Shown here: in pieces, positions 20,438 through 30,150 of the stretch
Layout: the number at the start of each line of letters is the position of its first letter
Numbering within the stretch: position 1 is the stretch's first letter
Assembly: GCA_947627235.1 (NCBI GenBank)
Contig: CANQVG010000003.1
Location: 36,972 to 100,971 of the forward strand
Length of the DNA: 64,000 nt
Direction of reading: 5' to 3'
From: an uncultured Clostridia bacterium
GTDB taxonomy: Bacteria; Bacillota; Clostridia; Oscillospirales; Ruminococcaceae
The notes under the pieces: model-generated
The model's database searches: none
Seen by the model: the letters and a program-made list of their open reading frames with translations, nothing else
Told to the model about the DNA's origin: nothing
Translations under genes and position numbers: made by a program

Positions 20438-21802
20438 TTACACTACTTTCAGATTGTTTATGATTTCGTCGACGGTCTCTTTAAGGTCGCTGTTTTTTTG
20501 CATCATTTTCTTTATGTCAGAGTAGCTTATGGTCATAGTGGAGTGGTTGCGGTGAAACTCGTCGCCGATAGCCGTAAACGACATTCCCTTTACCTCTCTG
20601 ATTATGTATACGGCTACCTTTCTCGCCGTTGAAATCTGAGCGTTGCGGTTGGCTGAACGGATGTCCTCAGCCTGAACCCCGAATACCGCGCCTACGTCGT
20701 TGAGAATCCTGTCGACGGTAATCTCGGCGGGCTGTGAGTCTATGAGAGTTTCTTTTATAACCCTCTGAGCCATAGAGATCGACGGCGATTCGTTTGAGAA
20801 CATAGTCAGACCTTTCATCTTGTTGACGGCGCCCTCGAGCTGGCGGATATTGTTTTTTATTTTCTCGGAAATAATTCTCGCCACCGGATCGGGCAGATTG
20901 AGGTCCAAAAGCTCGGCTTTGCGCTTGACTATTGCCATTCTCGTTTCAAAGTCCGGCGGCTGGACGTCGGCCTGAACGCCGAGAGCAAATCTTGTTTTGA
21001 TTCGCTCTTCAAGCTTTTTGATGCGGTTTGGCGAGATGTCAGAGGTAATGACGATCTGTTTGCCGGAATTGTAAAGCTCGTTGAAGGTGTGGAAAAATTC
21101 TTCCTGAGTCATTTCCTTGCCGGCGATGAACTGTATGTCGTCGAGCAGAAGATAATCGGCTTTGCGGTATTTTTCGTGGAAAGAATAAGTGTCGCGGTCG
21201 GAAACGGCTTTAACTATTTCGTTTGTAAAGCTTTCGCCTGTGGTATATATGACGTTTAGCTCGGGTCTGCGGTTTCTCACCTCATGTTCTATCGCTCTTA
21301 AAAGGTGGGTTTTTCCGAGACCCGAGTCGCCGTAGATAAACAGCGGATTAAAAACGGTTCTGCTCTCCTGATTTGAGTTGCTTTTGCCCGAAACGGCGGT
21401 ACAGTAAGCGTAGGCAAGCTCGTTTGACTTGCCTTTGATAAAGTTTTCAAAGGTGAGTTCGTAGTCGCTTTTTTGGTGGCTCGATAAAAGCGCCGCCATT
21501 CTCTGCTCGATATCGCTGAAACCGTCAGAGGCTTCGACGCTTTCCTTGCTTCCGCTGACTACAAACTGAACGTCCACCGGAAAACCGAGTACGTGTTCAA
21601 AAGCTCTTTTAAGGGTTTCGCCGTAGGCTTCCTCGGTGGTGCGGCGCATAAAATCGTTTGCCGCCCCGAGAACCGCTACGCCGTTTTCAAATTTTACGGC
21701 TTCAAGGCTCTTTATCCATTTGTTATAGCCAATTTCACTCACTCTCGGGTCTGCCTGACAGGCGCGCTTGACGTTTTCCAACAGTTCAAAAAACGAATCC
21801 AT
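20438..21802 (-). CDS. dnaA: chromosomal replication initiator DnaA
   Basis: A 454-aa AAA+ initiator. Domain I (1-85) is followed by a short linker; the ATPase has Walker A GDSGLGKTHLL near 158 and Walker B YLLLDDIQF near 215, plus sensor and arginine-finger regions; the C-terminal helix-turn-helix is near 390-440. The usual signature GGRDHTTVxHA is here FHRNHSTMTISYS, so the Asp that contacts DnaA-box bases is Asn and the following HA is lost. Candidate boxes nearby are also non-canonical. The start has AAAGGA upstream. Confidence 0.97.
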   Translation of the reverse strand: MDSFFELLENVKRACQADPRVSEIGYNKWIKSLEAVKFENGVAVLGAANDFMRRTTEEAYGETLKRAFEHVLGFPVDVQFVVSGSKESVEASDGFSDIEQRMAALLSSHQKSDYELTFENFIKGKSNELAYAYCTAVSGKSNSNQESRTVFNPLFIYGDSGLGKTHLLRAIEHEVRNRRPELNVIYTTGESFTNEIVKAVSDRDTYSFHEKYRKADYLLLDDIQFIAGKEMTQEEFFHTFNELYNSGKQIVITSDISPNRIKKLEERIKTRFALGVQADVQPPDFETRMAIVKRKAELLDLNLPDPVARIISEKIKNNIRQLEGAVNKMKGLTMFSNESPSISMAQRVIKETLIDSQPAEITVDRILNDVGAVFGVQAEDIRSANRNAQISTARKVAVYIIREVKGMSFTAIGDEFHRNHSTMTISYSDIKKMMQKNSDLKETVDEIINNLKVV

Positions 21803-22140
21803 TTGTATTTTCCTTTCTTTTTATTATCGCGTTTATCGGGGAATAAAGTGCATTATCGCCCAGTATCTATCTATAAAATATGATACCACATTTTGTCCGT
21901 TTTTTCAAGACTTTTTCAAAAGTTGCTTATTATAAAATAGTATCTTCCGCGACGGCGGTTTTTGTCTTTTTTCAACAAAACCGGTGTGAACGGGCGGTTT
22001 TGGAATAAAATTTCAAAAAATTGCGCGGTTTCCTATTGACAATCTGCCGTCGACTGTTATATAATACTACCTTGTAAGGGTGTCCGACCGTACAGGTCAG
22101 GACTTTTGCCCATAATTTTATGGACAAGGAGGCAAGAAAA
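21803..22140. other. dnaA-rpmH divergent intergenic region
   Basis: A 338-base AT-rich gap at the switch between left- and right-facing genes. It has one further TTTTCAACA (21969-21977), imperfect TTTTCAA copies near 21903 and 21914, and the rpmH promoter at its right end. It could be the second half of a bipartite origin (inference). Confidence 0.5.
22036..22065 (+). promoter_or_regulatory. rpmH promoter
   Basis: Consensus TTGACA (22036-22041) and TATAAT (22060-22065) with an 18-base spacer, about 75 bases before rpmH. Confidence 0.8.
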
Positions 22141-22284
22141 ATGGCTCAGATTAAAAGAACCTATCAGCCTAAGAAAATACACAGAAAAAAGGAGCACGGC
22201 TTCTTTAAGAGAATGGCCACCAAGAACGGCCGCAAGGTTTTGGCCCGCAGACGCGCAAAGGGCAGAGCAAGGCTCACTTATTAG
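22141..22284 (+). CDS. rpmH: 50S ribosomal protein L34 (bL34)
   Basis: A 47-aa, highly basic large-subunit protein: [20 protein letters not shown] at the start, [20 protein letters not shown] in the middle, and a C-terminal KGRARLTY. Both the length and the motif are typical of bL34. AAGGAGG lies about 8 bases upstream of the ATG. It is the first gene of the rightward origin-proximal block (rpmH-rnpA-yidD-yidC-jag). Confidence 0.97.
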   Translation: MAQIKRTYQPKKIHRKKEHGFFKRMATKNGRKVLARRRAKGRARLTY

Positions 22285-22420
22285 TTATTGGTGCTCGGTT
22301 GTCAGTAATCGGTTTTAAAAGCAGAGTGAAACAAAGCTTTAAAACGCTCATATTATGTGAGCGGATGACAAAATCATATCGGGGGCGGGATTGCTTTCTG
22401 CCGAACGCTAATCGCTGACT

Positions 22421-22455
22421 GACCACATCCTTTGAATGTGGTCTTTATTTTTAAC
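22421..22455 (+). terminator. terminator or attenuator between rpmH and rnpA
   Basis: GACCACAT/ATGTGGTC hairpin followed by TTTATTTTT, just before the rnpA ribosome site. Partial termination would keep L34 expression above that of RNase P protein. Confidence 0.75.
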
Positions 22456-22468
22456 AGGCGGTAACAGT

Positions 22469-22819
22469 ATGCTTTACACCGAAATATTAAAAGATGCGGG
22501 AGTTTTTTCCCGTCTTTATAAAAACGGCTGCCGCACCTCGGGCTGCGGCGCCGCCGCGTATTATTCCCTGAACCGCCGCCCCTACAACCGCTTCGGCATC
22601 ACTGCCGGAAAAAAGGTCGGCTGCGCCGTGGAGCGCAACCGCGCGAAGAGAATAATCCGCGCGGCATACCGAAAAAACGAGCTTTTACTCCCCATAGGCT
22701 ATGATATTGTCATAGTGGCGAGACCGGATATCGCCCAAAAAAAATCAACCGAGCTCGACGGCTTTATGAAAAAGCTTTCCAAAGAAATGATTAAAAACTG
22801 TGAAAAAGCTTCTCGTTAG
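22469..22819 (+). CDS. rnpA: ribonuclease P protein component
   Basis: A 116-aa basic protein that assists the RNase P ribozyme in trimming tRNA 5' leaders. The start at 22469 is preferred over 22436 because it follows AGGCGG and gives the family length. The signature KKVGCAVERNRAKRIIRAAYR (split around RNR) and the C-terminal YDIVIVARPDIA are visible. Its end overlaps yidD by 20 bases. Confidence 0.94.
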   Translation: MLYTEILKDAGVFSRLYKNGCRTSGCGAAAYYSLNRRPYNRFGITAGKKVGCAVERNRAKRIIRAAYRKNELLLPIGYDIVIVARPDIAQKKSTELDGFMKKLSKEMIKNCEKASR

Positions 22820-23063
22820 TATAATCGGTCTGTATAAAAAATATATCTCGCCTCATAAACCCGCTTTGTGCAAATACTATCCCACCTGTTCGGAATATGC
22901 GGAGCAGGCGGTGAAAAAGCACGGCGCCGCAAAGGGAACGGTTCTTGCGTTGTGGCGGATTCTGCGCTGCAACCCTTGGAGCGGCGGCGGGGTAGATTAT
23001 GTGCCGGAAAAATTTCATCTTTACACTCTAAAGGGAGAAGCGCGCCGTCGTGGAAAAATATGA
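22800..23063 (+). CDS. yidD: membrane protein insertion efficiency factor YidD
   Basis: An 87-aa small membrane-associated protein that assists YidC. Conserved residues: GLYKKYISPHKPALCKYYPT, CSEYAEQAVKKHG, and the RCNPWSGGGVDYVP motif. It begins with GTG at 22800, inside the end of rnpA, with no independent ribosome site apparent, so translation is probably coupled. The rpmH-rnpA-yidD-yidC-jag order is standard. Confidence 0.94.
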   Translation: MKKLLVSIIGLYKKYISPHKPALCKYYPTCSEYAEQAVKKHGAAKGTVLALWRILRCNPWSGGGVDYVPEKFHLYTLKGEARRRGKI

Positions 23064-23085
23064 CTGAAAGGTCGGAAAATTATTT

Positions 23086-24432
23086 ATGATGAGAATACTC
23101 GCCACCCCGTTCGGGTGGATAATGAAATTCTGCTATACGCTCTTTAAAAACTACGGCGTCGCGCTGTTTCTGTTCACGCTCGTGACAAAGCTTCTTATGC
23201 TCCCCTCGAGCATAAAACAGCAGAAATCGTCCGCAAAAATGGCAAAGCTTCAGCCCAAGCTCGAGCAGATAAAGAAAAAATACGCCAACAACCGCGATAA
23301 GCTCAACGAAGCCACGATGGAGCTTTACAATCAGGAGGGCGTAAGCCCTACCGGCGGCTGCGGCTCTATGATTATAACCTATATTCTGCTCTTTGCGGTT
23401 ATCGAGGTTGTTTACGCCCCTATGAGCTACATCTCGGGACTTCCCTCCCAGAAGGTCAACGAGGCCGTGCAGACCGTTGTTGAGCTGAATCAGATATCGT
23501 CAGCCGTTAAAAACGACCACGGCGAAGACCGCGAAACCGGCTTTACCATCTCGGAACGCCTTGAACAGGGAACCGACCTCCGAGAGCTTCTTGCGAGCTA
23601 TAACGTTCCGGCAAAGGATGGGGAAAACCCTCCGTTTACCGAGGAAAGGCTCGAAGAGCTTGCGGTCATCTTTGAGGAGAACCCCGGGCTCGACGAGTAC
23701 TTCAACAACCCGAAAAAGGTCTCGGCAAGGCTTCTTGCCGGCGGAACCACAAGAGCGCAGCTCATTGTTCTTTCAATCGCAAAGGATTACCCGCAGCTCT
23801 TTGACCCCGAAGTCGCGGAGTTCTGCGACGGATTCAACTATACGTTCTGCGGACTCTATCTCGGAGAATACCCGAGTTGGTCTACGGTCTATATTCTCAT
23901 ACCTATAGTCTCGCTGATATCGCAGCTCGCGCTGACGATAGTTATGCAGGTCTTCCAGAAGCGCAACGGAATGAACGTACAGCAGGGCAGGGGAATGATG
24001 GGATTCCTCTACGCAATGCCTGTTATTTCGTTCATCATAGCGTTCAGCTTCCCTGCCGGTATCGGTATCTACTGGATATTCAGCTCGGTGCTGTCGCTGG
24101 CGCAGTCGGTGGCGCTCCAGCTCTACTTCACCCCCGAGAGGCTCGACAAAATCCTCGCCAAGGAAGCCAAGAAAAAGGGCAGAAGACCGTCGCTCTATCA
24201 GCTCGCGCTTGAGCAGCAGAAGGCTCAGCAGGGTTCAAACTCCGGAAGTCTGCTCGACGACCTTGATGACGCCGAGGTTAAACTCTCCAAAAACGAACGC
24301 AAGGAGATTGAGCGTCTGAAGATAAACGAAGCCAGAAAGCGCCTTGCCGACGACGATGAGGACGAAGACCCGAGAGTCGTTGAGGCGAGAAAGAGAATGG
24401 CGGAAAAATACGGTGACGGCAGTCCCGAATAA
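23086..24432 (+). CDS. yidC: membrane protein insertase YidC/OxaA
   Basis: A 448-aa insertase that moves membrane proteins into the bilayer, alone or with Sec. Features: first helix GVALFLFTLVTKLLMLP; cytoplasmic hairpin KMAKLQPKLEQIKKKY with NQEGVSPTGGC; and C-terminal helices near 270-345. Compared with Bacillus SpoIIIJ (about 260 aa) it carries an extra extracytoplasmic loop of about 150 residues (roughly 125-270, ELNQISSAVKN to DFNYTF-like segment). The long charged C-terminal tail (370-448) is acidic and basic. No lipobox Cys is seen. Confidence 0.94.
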   Translation: MMRILATPFGWIMKFCYTLFKNYGVALFLFTLVTKLLMLPSSIKQQKSSAKMAKLQPKLEQIKKKYANNRDKLNEATMELYNQEGVSPTGGCGSMIITYILLFAVIEVVYAPMSYISGLPSQKVNEAVQTVVELNQISSAVKNDHGEDRETGFTISERLEQGTDLRELLASYNVPAKDGENPPFTEERLEELAVIFEENPGLDEYFNNPKKVSARLLAGGTTRAQLIVLSIAKDYPQLFDPEVAEFCDGFNYTFCGLYLGEYPSWSTVYILIPIVSLISQLALTIVMQVFQKRNGMNVQQGRGMMGFLYAMPVISFIIAFSFPAGIGIYWIFSSVLSLAQSVALQLYFTPERLDKILAKEAKKKGRRPSLYQLALEQQKAQQGSNSGSLLDDLDDAEVKLSKNERKEIERLKINEARKRLADDDEDEDPRVVEARKRMAEKYGDGSPE

Positions 24433-24495
24433 ATAAGGATATAACTTCAGCACAGGAGTTGTAAATAGAAAAGACCTACACAGGAGGAGTGTAAA

Positions 24496-25308
24496 ATGAA
24501 GCAGGTATTTACCGGTAAAACAGTCGAAGAGGCCAAGGCTCTGGCGGCTCAGACATTCAAAACCGACGTCGAAAAAATAACCTTTACGGTTCTCGAAGAG
24601 CCTAAAAAGGGACTTTTCGGAATGAAAGGCGAGGCTAAGGTCGAGGCGGAATATGAAAAATCAAAACCCGAAATCGCCGCGGACTACATCGTCTCCGTTA
24701 TGGAGTCGATGGGTTTTGAGAACCCCACCGTTGAAATTTCGGAGATAGAGGGAGGTTCCCTGCTTGAAATCAAAGGCGAAGGCGCAGAAGGAATAATCGG
24801 CCGCAGAGGCGAAACTCTTGACTCGCTTCAGTATCTCGCTTCGCTCGTCGCAAACCGCGCCGATAAGAATTATTACCGCATCGCAACCGATTGCTGCGGA
24901 TTCAGGGCAAAAAGAAAGGTTCAGCTTGAGGAGCTTGCGAGGAAGATGGTTGCCAAGGCAAAAAGAACCGGCAGAACCGTTGCTCTTGAACCGATGAACC
25001 CCTACGAGCGCAGAATCATTCACGCGGCAGTGTCGGAGATTGAAAACGCAAGCTCGCGTTCCGTCGGCGAGGAGCCGTACAGAAAGGTACTCATCAGCAC
25101 CACCGAGCGCAGAGAGGGCGGTTATCGCGGACGCAGAAACGACCACGGAAACGGCGACCGCAGGAACAACGGCCGCAAGGGCGGACGCCGCCGCGAAGAG
25201 TTCAAGGCGCGCAGCCTTGATATCTCGTCGAGCTTTGAGAAAGACTACAAGAAGCCGAAGCCCGAGGACGATATGGGCGCGGGGCTTTACTCGAAGATTG
25301 AATTTTAA
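24496..25308 (+). CDS. jag: RNA-binding protein KhpB (Jag)
   Basis: A 270-aa protein with the Jag N-terminal domain (FTGKTVEEAKALAAQTF, with KKGLFGMKGEAKVEAEY), a type-II KH domain (GAEGIIGRRGETLDSLQYL near 98-115) and an R3H domain (ALEPMNPYERRIIHAAVSE near 160-180). KhpB binds RNA with KhpA and affects cell elongation and division in Gram-positives. A C-terminal extension rich in Arg and Gly (about 208-245) is longer than in many homologues and may add RNA affinity. GGAGG precedes the ATG. Confidence 0.94.
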   Translation: MKQVFTGKTVEEAKALAAQTFKTDVEKITFTVLEEPKKGLFGMKGEAKVEAEYEKSKPEIAADYIVSVMESMGFENPTVEISEIEGGSLLEIKGEGAEGIIGRRGETLDSLQYLASLVANRADKNYYRIATDCCGFRAKRKVQLEELARKMVAKAKRTGRTVALEPMNPYERRIIHAAVSEIENASSRSVGEEPYRKVLISTTERREGGYRGRRNDHGNGDRRNNGRKGGRRREEFKARSLDISSSFEKDYKKPKPEDDMGAGLYSKIEF

Positions 25309-25418
25309 GGAAAGTTTTTAAACCTTTGACCCGGTTTTACTTTCCTATGACCCTGCTTGTGAAAAGTACGCCGCCTGACGGCGGGGAATAGTTTTATAGC
25401 ACCGCAGGAACTTTTTTC

Positions 25419-25531
25419 CACACCCCCTGCCCCCTCTCCCTTTTCAAGGAAGAGGGGGTTCCACCCCGTCACCCGGTCGCTCGCCGTTCGACGAACGACA
25501 CGACCCCTCCCCTCGAGGGGAGGGGTATTTA
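25419..25531 (-). repeat. intergenic mosaic repeat, copy 3 (reverse orientation)
   Basis: The gap 25309-25664 has no gene. 25419-25531 is the reverse complement of about 34610-34722, with only a few differences, including the CCCCTCCCCTCGAGGGGAGG palindrome and the GTCGTTCG/CGAGCGAC hairpin. Just before mnmE, CAGGGC/GCCCTG (about 25627-25642) forms a small hairpin. Confidence 0.85.
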
Positions 25532-25664
25532 AAGCTCTCCGAAATCTTGTTTGGCAGTAAAAAGTGACGGAGCTTTCCCCTGTGGAAAGGTAGTAATGTA
25601 AATTTATTGTAAAGAAATATCAGTCTCAGGGCGTCAGCCCTGTTAATTTTATAGGGAGGCGCAA

Positions 25665-27020
25665 ATGTCCACTGTTGCCGCAATTTCCACTCCCGCCGCC
25701 GCGGGCGGCATTGCCGTCATACGGATTTCGGGCGAAAAAGCCCTTGATATCGCCGAAAAACTCTTTTGTCCGTTCGGTTCAAAGCGCGTCGGGGATATGG
25801 AGGGTCACACCTGCGCCTACGGACGCATAGTCTCGGGCGGCGAGGCGCTCGACGATGTTTTGCTGACGGTTTTCCGCGCGCCACGCAGTTACACCGGTGA
25901 GGACACCGTTGAAATCTCCTGCCACGGGGGAATATATGTGACGCGGAGAATCTTGCGCGAAGTAATTTCTTTGGGAGCGGAGCCCGCTGCTGCGGGGGAG
26001 TTCACAAAACGTGCCTTTTTGAACGGCAAGCTCTCGCTGACACAGGCGGAGGCGGTTGCCGACATCATTTCGGCCGAGGGACAGAGCGCCCTTGCAAGCG
26101 CAAATCTTATGAGCGAGGGAGCGCTTTTTAAGGAGATAAAGTCAGTCTCGGACGGGCTGGTATCGCTCCTCGGTGCGCTCGCCGCGTGGACCGATTACCC
26201 CGACGAGGATCTTCCCGAAACCGACCCTGAGACTATCCTTAAAACCTTGCGTGAAAGCGAAACCGTGCTCGAAAAAATCCTGCGGGACTACGATTGCGGA
26301 CTGGTCTTTCGCGAGGGCATCGACTGCGTCATCGTAGGGCGGCCCAACGTCGGAAAATCTACGCTTATGAACGCGCTTTTGGGCTACGAGCGCTCTATTG
26401 TGACCGCCGTTGAGGGAACCACCCGCGATGTGGTAGAGGAATCGCTCCGGCTCGGTGACGTATTGCTGAAAATCTCCGACACCGCAGGTCTGAGGGAGAC
26501 GTCGGACGAGGTTGAGCGCATCGGAGTAATGCTGGCTAATAAGGCTATTGAGCGTGCGCAGCTCGTTTTTGCGGTGTTCGACGGCTCGGAGGAGTTGTCC
26601 GACGCCGACCGCGAAATCCTTGAAAAGCTGCAAACAAAACGCAGCATCGTTATCATTAACAAGTCGGATTTGCCGCAAAAGTTAGACAAAAAGTATATAA
26701 ACGCCGACATTATACTTGAAGTATCGGCAAAAGAGCGTCTCGGTGTCGATAAAATCCGAGACGAGGTGTATAAAATGTTTGGGCTTTCGGGCTGTGCCGA
26801 GAACCCGACCGTCTTTGCGAACGAGCGCCAGAAGCTCTGCTGCGACCGCGCGCTCGGACACATTCGCACTGCGATTGCCGCGCTCGGCAGCGGCGAGACT
26901 CTTGACGCCGTGACCGTCTGCATCGACGGGGCGGCGGAGGCGCTGCTGGAGCTTAGCGGCGAAAGAGTCTCGGACGCGGTCGTAAACGACGTATTTTCGC
27001 GTTTCTGCGTGGGGAAGTGA
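25665..27020 (+). CDS. mnmE: tRNA uridine-5-carboxymethylaminomethyl(34) synthesis GTPase MnmE
   Basis: A 451-aa GTPase that works with MnmG to modify U34 of tRNAs reading NNA/NNG codons. Features: N-terminal tetrahydrofolate-binding domain ([16 protein letters not shown]); G-domain at about 218-380 with GRPNVGKST (G1), GTTRD (G2), DTAGLRE (G3) and NKSD (G4); and C-terminal FCVGK, whose Cys is the conserved catalytic-loop cysteine. GGGAGG precedes the ATG. mnmG follows after 4 bases. Confidence 0.96.
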   Translation: MSTVAAISTPAAAGGIAVIRISGEKALDIAEKLFCPFGSKRVGDMEGHTCAYGRIVSGGEALDDVLLTVFRAPRSYTGEDTVEISCHGGIYVTRRILREVISLGAEPAAAGEFTKRAFLNGKLSLTQAEAVADIISAEGQSALASANLMSEGALFKEIKSVSDGLVSLLGALAAWTDYPDEDLPETDPETILKTLRESETVLEKILRDYDCGLVFREGIDCVIVGRPNVGKSTLMNALLGYERSIVTAVEGTTRDVVEESLRLGDVLLKISDTAGLRETSDEVERIGVMLANKAIERAQLVFAVFDGSEELSDADREILEKLQTKRSIVIINKSDLPQKLDKKYINADIILEVSAKERLGVDKIRDEVYKMFGLSGCAENPTVFANERQKLCCDRALGHIRTAIAALGSGETLDAVTVCIDGAAEALLELSGERVSDAVVNDVFSRFCVGK

Positions 27021-27024
27021 TGTT

Positions 27025-28917
27025 ATGGAGGACAGTAAAACTGTGAATATCGGCAGCTACGACGTAGCGGTCATAGGCGCGGGTCACGCAGGAGTAGAGG
27101 CTGCTCTCGCCGTGGCGCGGCTCGGTCTTAAGGCGGTGCTGTTCACGATAAGCCTTGACAGCATCGCGAATATGCCCTGCAACCCGTCCATCGGCGGTAC
27201 GGCAAAGGGTCATCTTGTCCGAGAGATTGACGCTCTCGGAGGCGAAATGGCAAAAGCCGCCGACGCGACCTTTTTGCAGAGCCGAATCCTCAACCTCGGA
27301 AAGGGACCGGCAGTACACAGCCACCGCGTTCAGGCGGACCGCGTGAAATATCACGCATATATGAAGCGTGTGCTTGAGGAGGAGCCGAACCTCGATATCA
27401 AGCAGGCAGAGGTCACTAAAATCGGCGTCGACGAAAGCGGCAGAGTTTCCTATGTCGTGACCAAGCTCGGCGCGCGGTACGACGTCAAAGCCGCTATTGT
27501 CTGCACGGGTACGTATTTGAAGGGCAGGGTATACGTCGGCGAGACTTCTTATGACAGCGGCCCCGACGCAACGCTGCCGTCGGTGGGGCTGTCGGACAGC
27601 CTGAAAAACCTCGGCATTACGCTGCGCCGCTTCAAGACCGGTACCCCCGCAAGGGTTCACAAAAGAAGCATAGACTTTTCAAAGCTTGAGCGTCAGGACG
27701 GCGACGAAAATATCCGACCGCTTTCCTTTGAGACCGACGGAGAACTGAAAAATCGGGTTTCCTGCTACATCAGCTATACTAACGCCGAGACTCACCGCGT
27801 GATTCTTGACAACCTCGACCGCTCGCCGCTTTTTTCCGGGCGGATTGAGGGAGTCGGGCCGCGTTACTGCCCGTCCATTGAGGATAAGGTCGTGCGGTTT
27901 TCCGACAAGCCGCGTCATCAGCTTTTCATCGAACCGATGGGGCTTGATACCGAGGAGTATTATTTGCAGGGAATGTCAAGCTCGCTGCCCGTCGACGTCC
28001 AGCTAAAATTCCTACGGACGATTGAGGGACTTGAACACGTCGAGATAATGCGCAACGCCTACGCAATAGAGTATGATTGCTGCGACTCGCTTGAGCTTCT
28101 GTCTACGCTTGAATTTAAGGCTGTTCCGGGACTTTACGGCGCAGGGCAGTTCAACGGAACCTCGGGCTACGAGGAGGCGGCGGCGCAGGGCTTGGTAGCC
28201 GGAATAAACGCATCCTTGAAAATTCTGGAAAAAGAGCCGCTTGTGCTCGAAAGAACGTCGTCTTATATCGGCACGCTGATAGACGACCTTGTCACAAAGG
28301 GCGTTCAGGACCCCTACAGAATGATGACGTCGAGGAGCGAATATCGGCTGCTTTTGCGCGAGGACAACGCCGATGAACGCCTTACACCGATTGGTTATCG
28401 CGTCGGTCTTGTTTCCGAAGAAAGATATAACCGGCTTTTAAGCAAGCTCGCGTCGATTGACGCCGAGGCGAAGCGTCTTGAAGAAACAAAGCTCAGCCCG
28501 ACCGATGAGCTTGCGGAGTATTTTGTTTCACGTGAAACAGCGCCGATAACCGAAAGCACCTCAATGGCAAAGCTTTTGAAACGCCCGCAGATAACCTATG
28601 AGGGGCTGGCGCCGTTTGACAGCGATCGCCCGACTCTCCCTCGGGAGGTCTGGGAACAGGCGGAGATACGGATAAAATACGAGGGTTACATAAAATTGCA
28701 GCTTGAACAGGTTGAGAAGATGCGAAAGCTTGAGGACAGGCTTCTGCCCGAGAGCATCGACTACCGCGCGATTCGCGGGCTGCGGCTTGAGGCCGCCGAG
28801 AAGCTCGAAAAGGTGAGACCCCGCAGTATCGGTCAGGCGTCGAGAATTTCCGGTGTCAATCCCGCGGACATATCTGTGCTGCTGATTTACCTTGAACAGT
28901 CGCGTCGGCAGGAGTGA
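27025..28917 (+). CDS. mnmG: tRNA uridine-5-carboxymethylaminomethyl(34) synthesis enzyme MnmG
   Basis: A 630-aa FAD enzyme, partner of MnmE. Features: N-terminal Rossmann motif [14 protein letters not shown]; the family signature [20 protein letters not shown]; a second signature [17 protein letters not shown] near 373; and a C-terminal MnmE-binding helical domain. An exact parS site sits inside the coding sequence (28524-28539), read in frame as FVSRET. Confidence 0.96.
   Translation: MEDSKTVNIGSYDVAVIGAGHAGVEAALAVARLGLKAVLFTISLDSIANMPCNPSIGGTAKGHLVREIDALGGEMAKAADATFLQSRILNLGKGPAVHSHRVQADRVKYHAYMKRVLEEEPNLDIKQAEVTKIGVDESGRVSYVVTKLGARYDVKAAIVCTGTYLKGRVYVGETSYDSGPDATLPSVGLSDSLKNLGITLRRFKTGTPARVHKRSIDFSKLERQDGDENIRPLSFETDGELKNRVSCYISYTNAETHRVILDNLDRSPLFSGRIEGVGPRYCPSIEDKVVRFSDKPRHQLFIEPMGLDTEEYYLQGMSSSLPVDVQLKFLRTIEGLEHVEIMRNAYAIEYDCCDSLELLSTLEFKAVPGLYGAGQFNGTSGYEEAAAQGLVAGINASLKILEKEPLVLERTSSYIGTLIDDLVTKGVQDPYRMMTSRSEYRLLLREDNADERLTPIGYRVGLVSEERYNRLLSKLASIDAEAKRLEETKLSPTDELAEYFVSRETAPITESTSMAKLLKRPQITYEGLAPFDSDRPTLPREVWEQAEIRIKYEGYIKLQLEQVEKMRKLEDRLLPESIDYRAIRGLRLEAAEKLEKVRPRSIGQASRISGVNPADISVLLIYLEQSRRQE
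28524..28539. promoter_or_regulatory. parS site inside mnmG
   Basis: TGTTTCACGTGAAACA, a perfect 16-bp palindrome that matches the ParB/Spo0J consensus TGTTNCACGTGAAACA. It lies about 8 kb from the candidate origin and 3.5 kb before parAB. Confidence 0.95.
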
Positions 28918-28970
28918 GTCGGGAGCGCAGGCGAAGTTTTGCTGCAAAAGGACAGCTTCGCGCTATGACG

Positions 28971-29043
28971 GCGCAGCCCGCCGCGCGTTCCGCGCGGGTG
29001 CGCTTCGCGCACGGCAGCTGCTTCGCGGCTGCCCGGGCTGCGC
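28971..29043. repeat. four-way-junction (cloverleaf) element A
   Basis: In the mnmG-rsmG gap, a perfect 10-bp outer stem (28971-28980/29034-29043) encloses three hairpins: CCGCGCG/CGCGCGG (28981-28997), GTGCGC/GCGCAC (28998-29012) and GGCAGCTGC/GCGGCTGCC (29013-29033). All three have TTC loops and no unpaired bases separate the arms. It is followed by CACCGAGGAGCAA, shared with element B. Confidence 0.8.
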
Positions 29044-29142
29044 CCCACCGAGGAGCAATTTTTCCTTTGCGGCGCTTCAAGGCGCATTGCTGACTGCACG
29101 GTGTCGGGGAGCCGACGTATAAATTCAAAGGAGGCCGATGTG

Positions 29143-29853
29143 ATGCTGATTTCGGAAAACGACTTTACCGCGCTTTTTGCGTCGGCGGGATTGACCGTCG
29201 GTGACGCTGAGTATCGAAAGTTTTCGCGTTATGCGCAAATGCTCACCGAAAAAAACGCTGTGATGAATCTTACCGCTATTACAGAGCCGTATGAGATTGC
29301 GGAAAAGCATTTTTTGGATAGCTGCCTGCCGCTGAAGCTTTTTGATATCCCCGACGGCGCGAGCTTCGTAGACATCGGTGCGGGCGCGGGGTTTCCGAGC
29401 CTGCCAATTGCAATTTGTCGGCCCGATCTGCACTTTACACTGATTGACAGCCTCAACAAACGTGTGGTTTTTTTGAAAGAAGTCTGTTTTGAACTTGGTA
29501 TTAGCGCCGAATGTCTGCACCTCCGCGCCGAGGACGCCGGCAGGGGAGAGCTTCGCGAAAGCTTTGATATAGCCGCTGCGAGAGCGGTGAGCCGACTTTC
29601 GGCGCTCTGCGAATATTGTCTGCCGCTCGTCAAGGTCGGCGGCGCGTTTTTGGCGCTCAAAGGCGCCGATTGCGCCGGAGAACTTCGCGAAGCCTATACC
29701 GCGATAAAAACTCTCGGCGGAAAGACTGAGCGGGTCGAGGAATATTCGCTTCCCGGCGGCGACCGCCGCACTCTCATTATAATACGCAAAGTCGCGTCCA
29801 CGCCAAAGGCGTACCCGAGATCGCAGAGCAAGATCAAGTCGAAACCTCTGTAA
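29143..29853 (+). CDS. rsmG: 16S rRNA (guanine(527)-N(7))-methyltransferase RsmG
   Basis: A 236-aa S-adenosylmethionine-dependent enzyme that methylates G527 of 16S rRNA. Features: N-terminal MNLTAITEPYEIAEKHFLDS; SAM motif FVDIGAGAGFPSLPIAI; LIDSLNKRVVFLKEV; and AARAVSRLSALCEYCLPLV. AAAGGAGG is 8 bases before the ATG at 29143 (a GTG at 29140 is the alternative). It is the last of the mnmE-mnmG-rsmG group and precedes the noc-parAB genes, a standard order. Confidence 0.95.
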   Translation: MLISENDFTALFASAGLTVGDAEYRKFSRYAQMLTEKNAVMNLTAITEPYEIAEKHFLDSCLPLKLFDIPDGASFVDIGAGAGFPSLPIAICRPDLHFTLIDSLNKRVVFLKEVCFELGISAECLHLRAEDAGRGELRESFDIAAARAVSRLSALCEYCLPLVKVGGAFLALKGADCAGELREAYTAIKTLGGKTERVEEYSLPGGDRRTLIIIRKVASTPKAYPRSQSKIKSKPL

Positions 29854-29882
29854 TGCTCCCTGAGCCGCCGCGCACTGCTGCC

Positions 29883-29980
29883 TGCGGTGAGGCAAAATCC
29901 CGCGCGGCGCCTGTCGGCGCCGCTGTGCCCGCGCTTTGGCGCGGGCAAAACCGCTTGCGGTTTCGGGATTTTGCCCCGCA
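29883..29980. repeat. four-way-junction (cloverleaf) element C
   Basis: In the rsmG-noc gap, a perfect 12-bp outer stem (29891-29902/29964-29975), extended across a 3-nt bulge by TGCGG/CCGCA, encloses three hairpins: GCGGCGCC/GGCGCCGC (29904-29923), GCCCGCGC/GCGCGGGC (29927-29946) and AAACCGC/GCGGTTT (29948-29963). The sequence is unlike elements A and B, but the fold is the same. Confidence 0.8.
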
Positions 29981-30150
29981 CTTTGTGACGGTTGCGAAAA
30001 CGCGGGTTCGGAGAGCCAAACCTGCCGCGGCGGCGGGCAAAGCGCGAAAATTTCGTCCCGAACCGACCCGAAAACACATAATATCCTGCCGAAGTCCGAC
30101 GCTTTTTGGCGTCAGGACTGTTTTTTTCGTGCAAAAAAGGGAAGCGTATC

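Noticed and set aside
28971..29043. Cloverleaf element A as a tRNA gene
   Set aside because: The fold is tRNA-like in outline, but arms have 3-base loops, with no anticodon loop, T-loop GTTC or CCA end.
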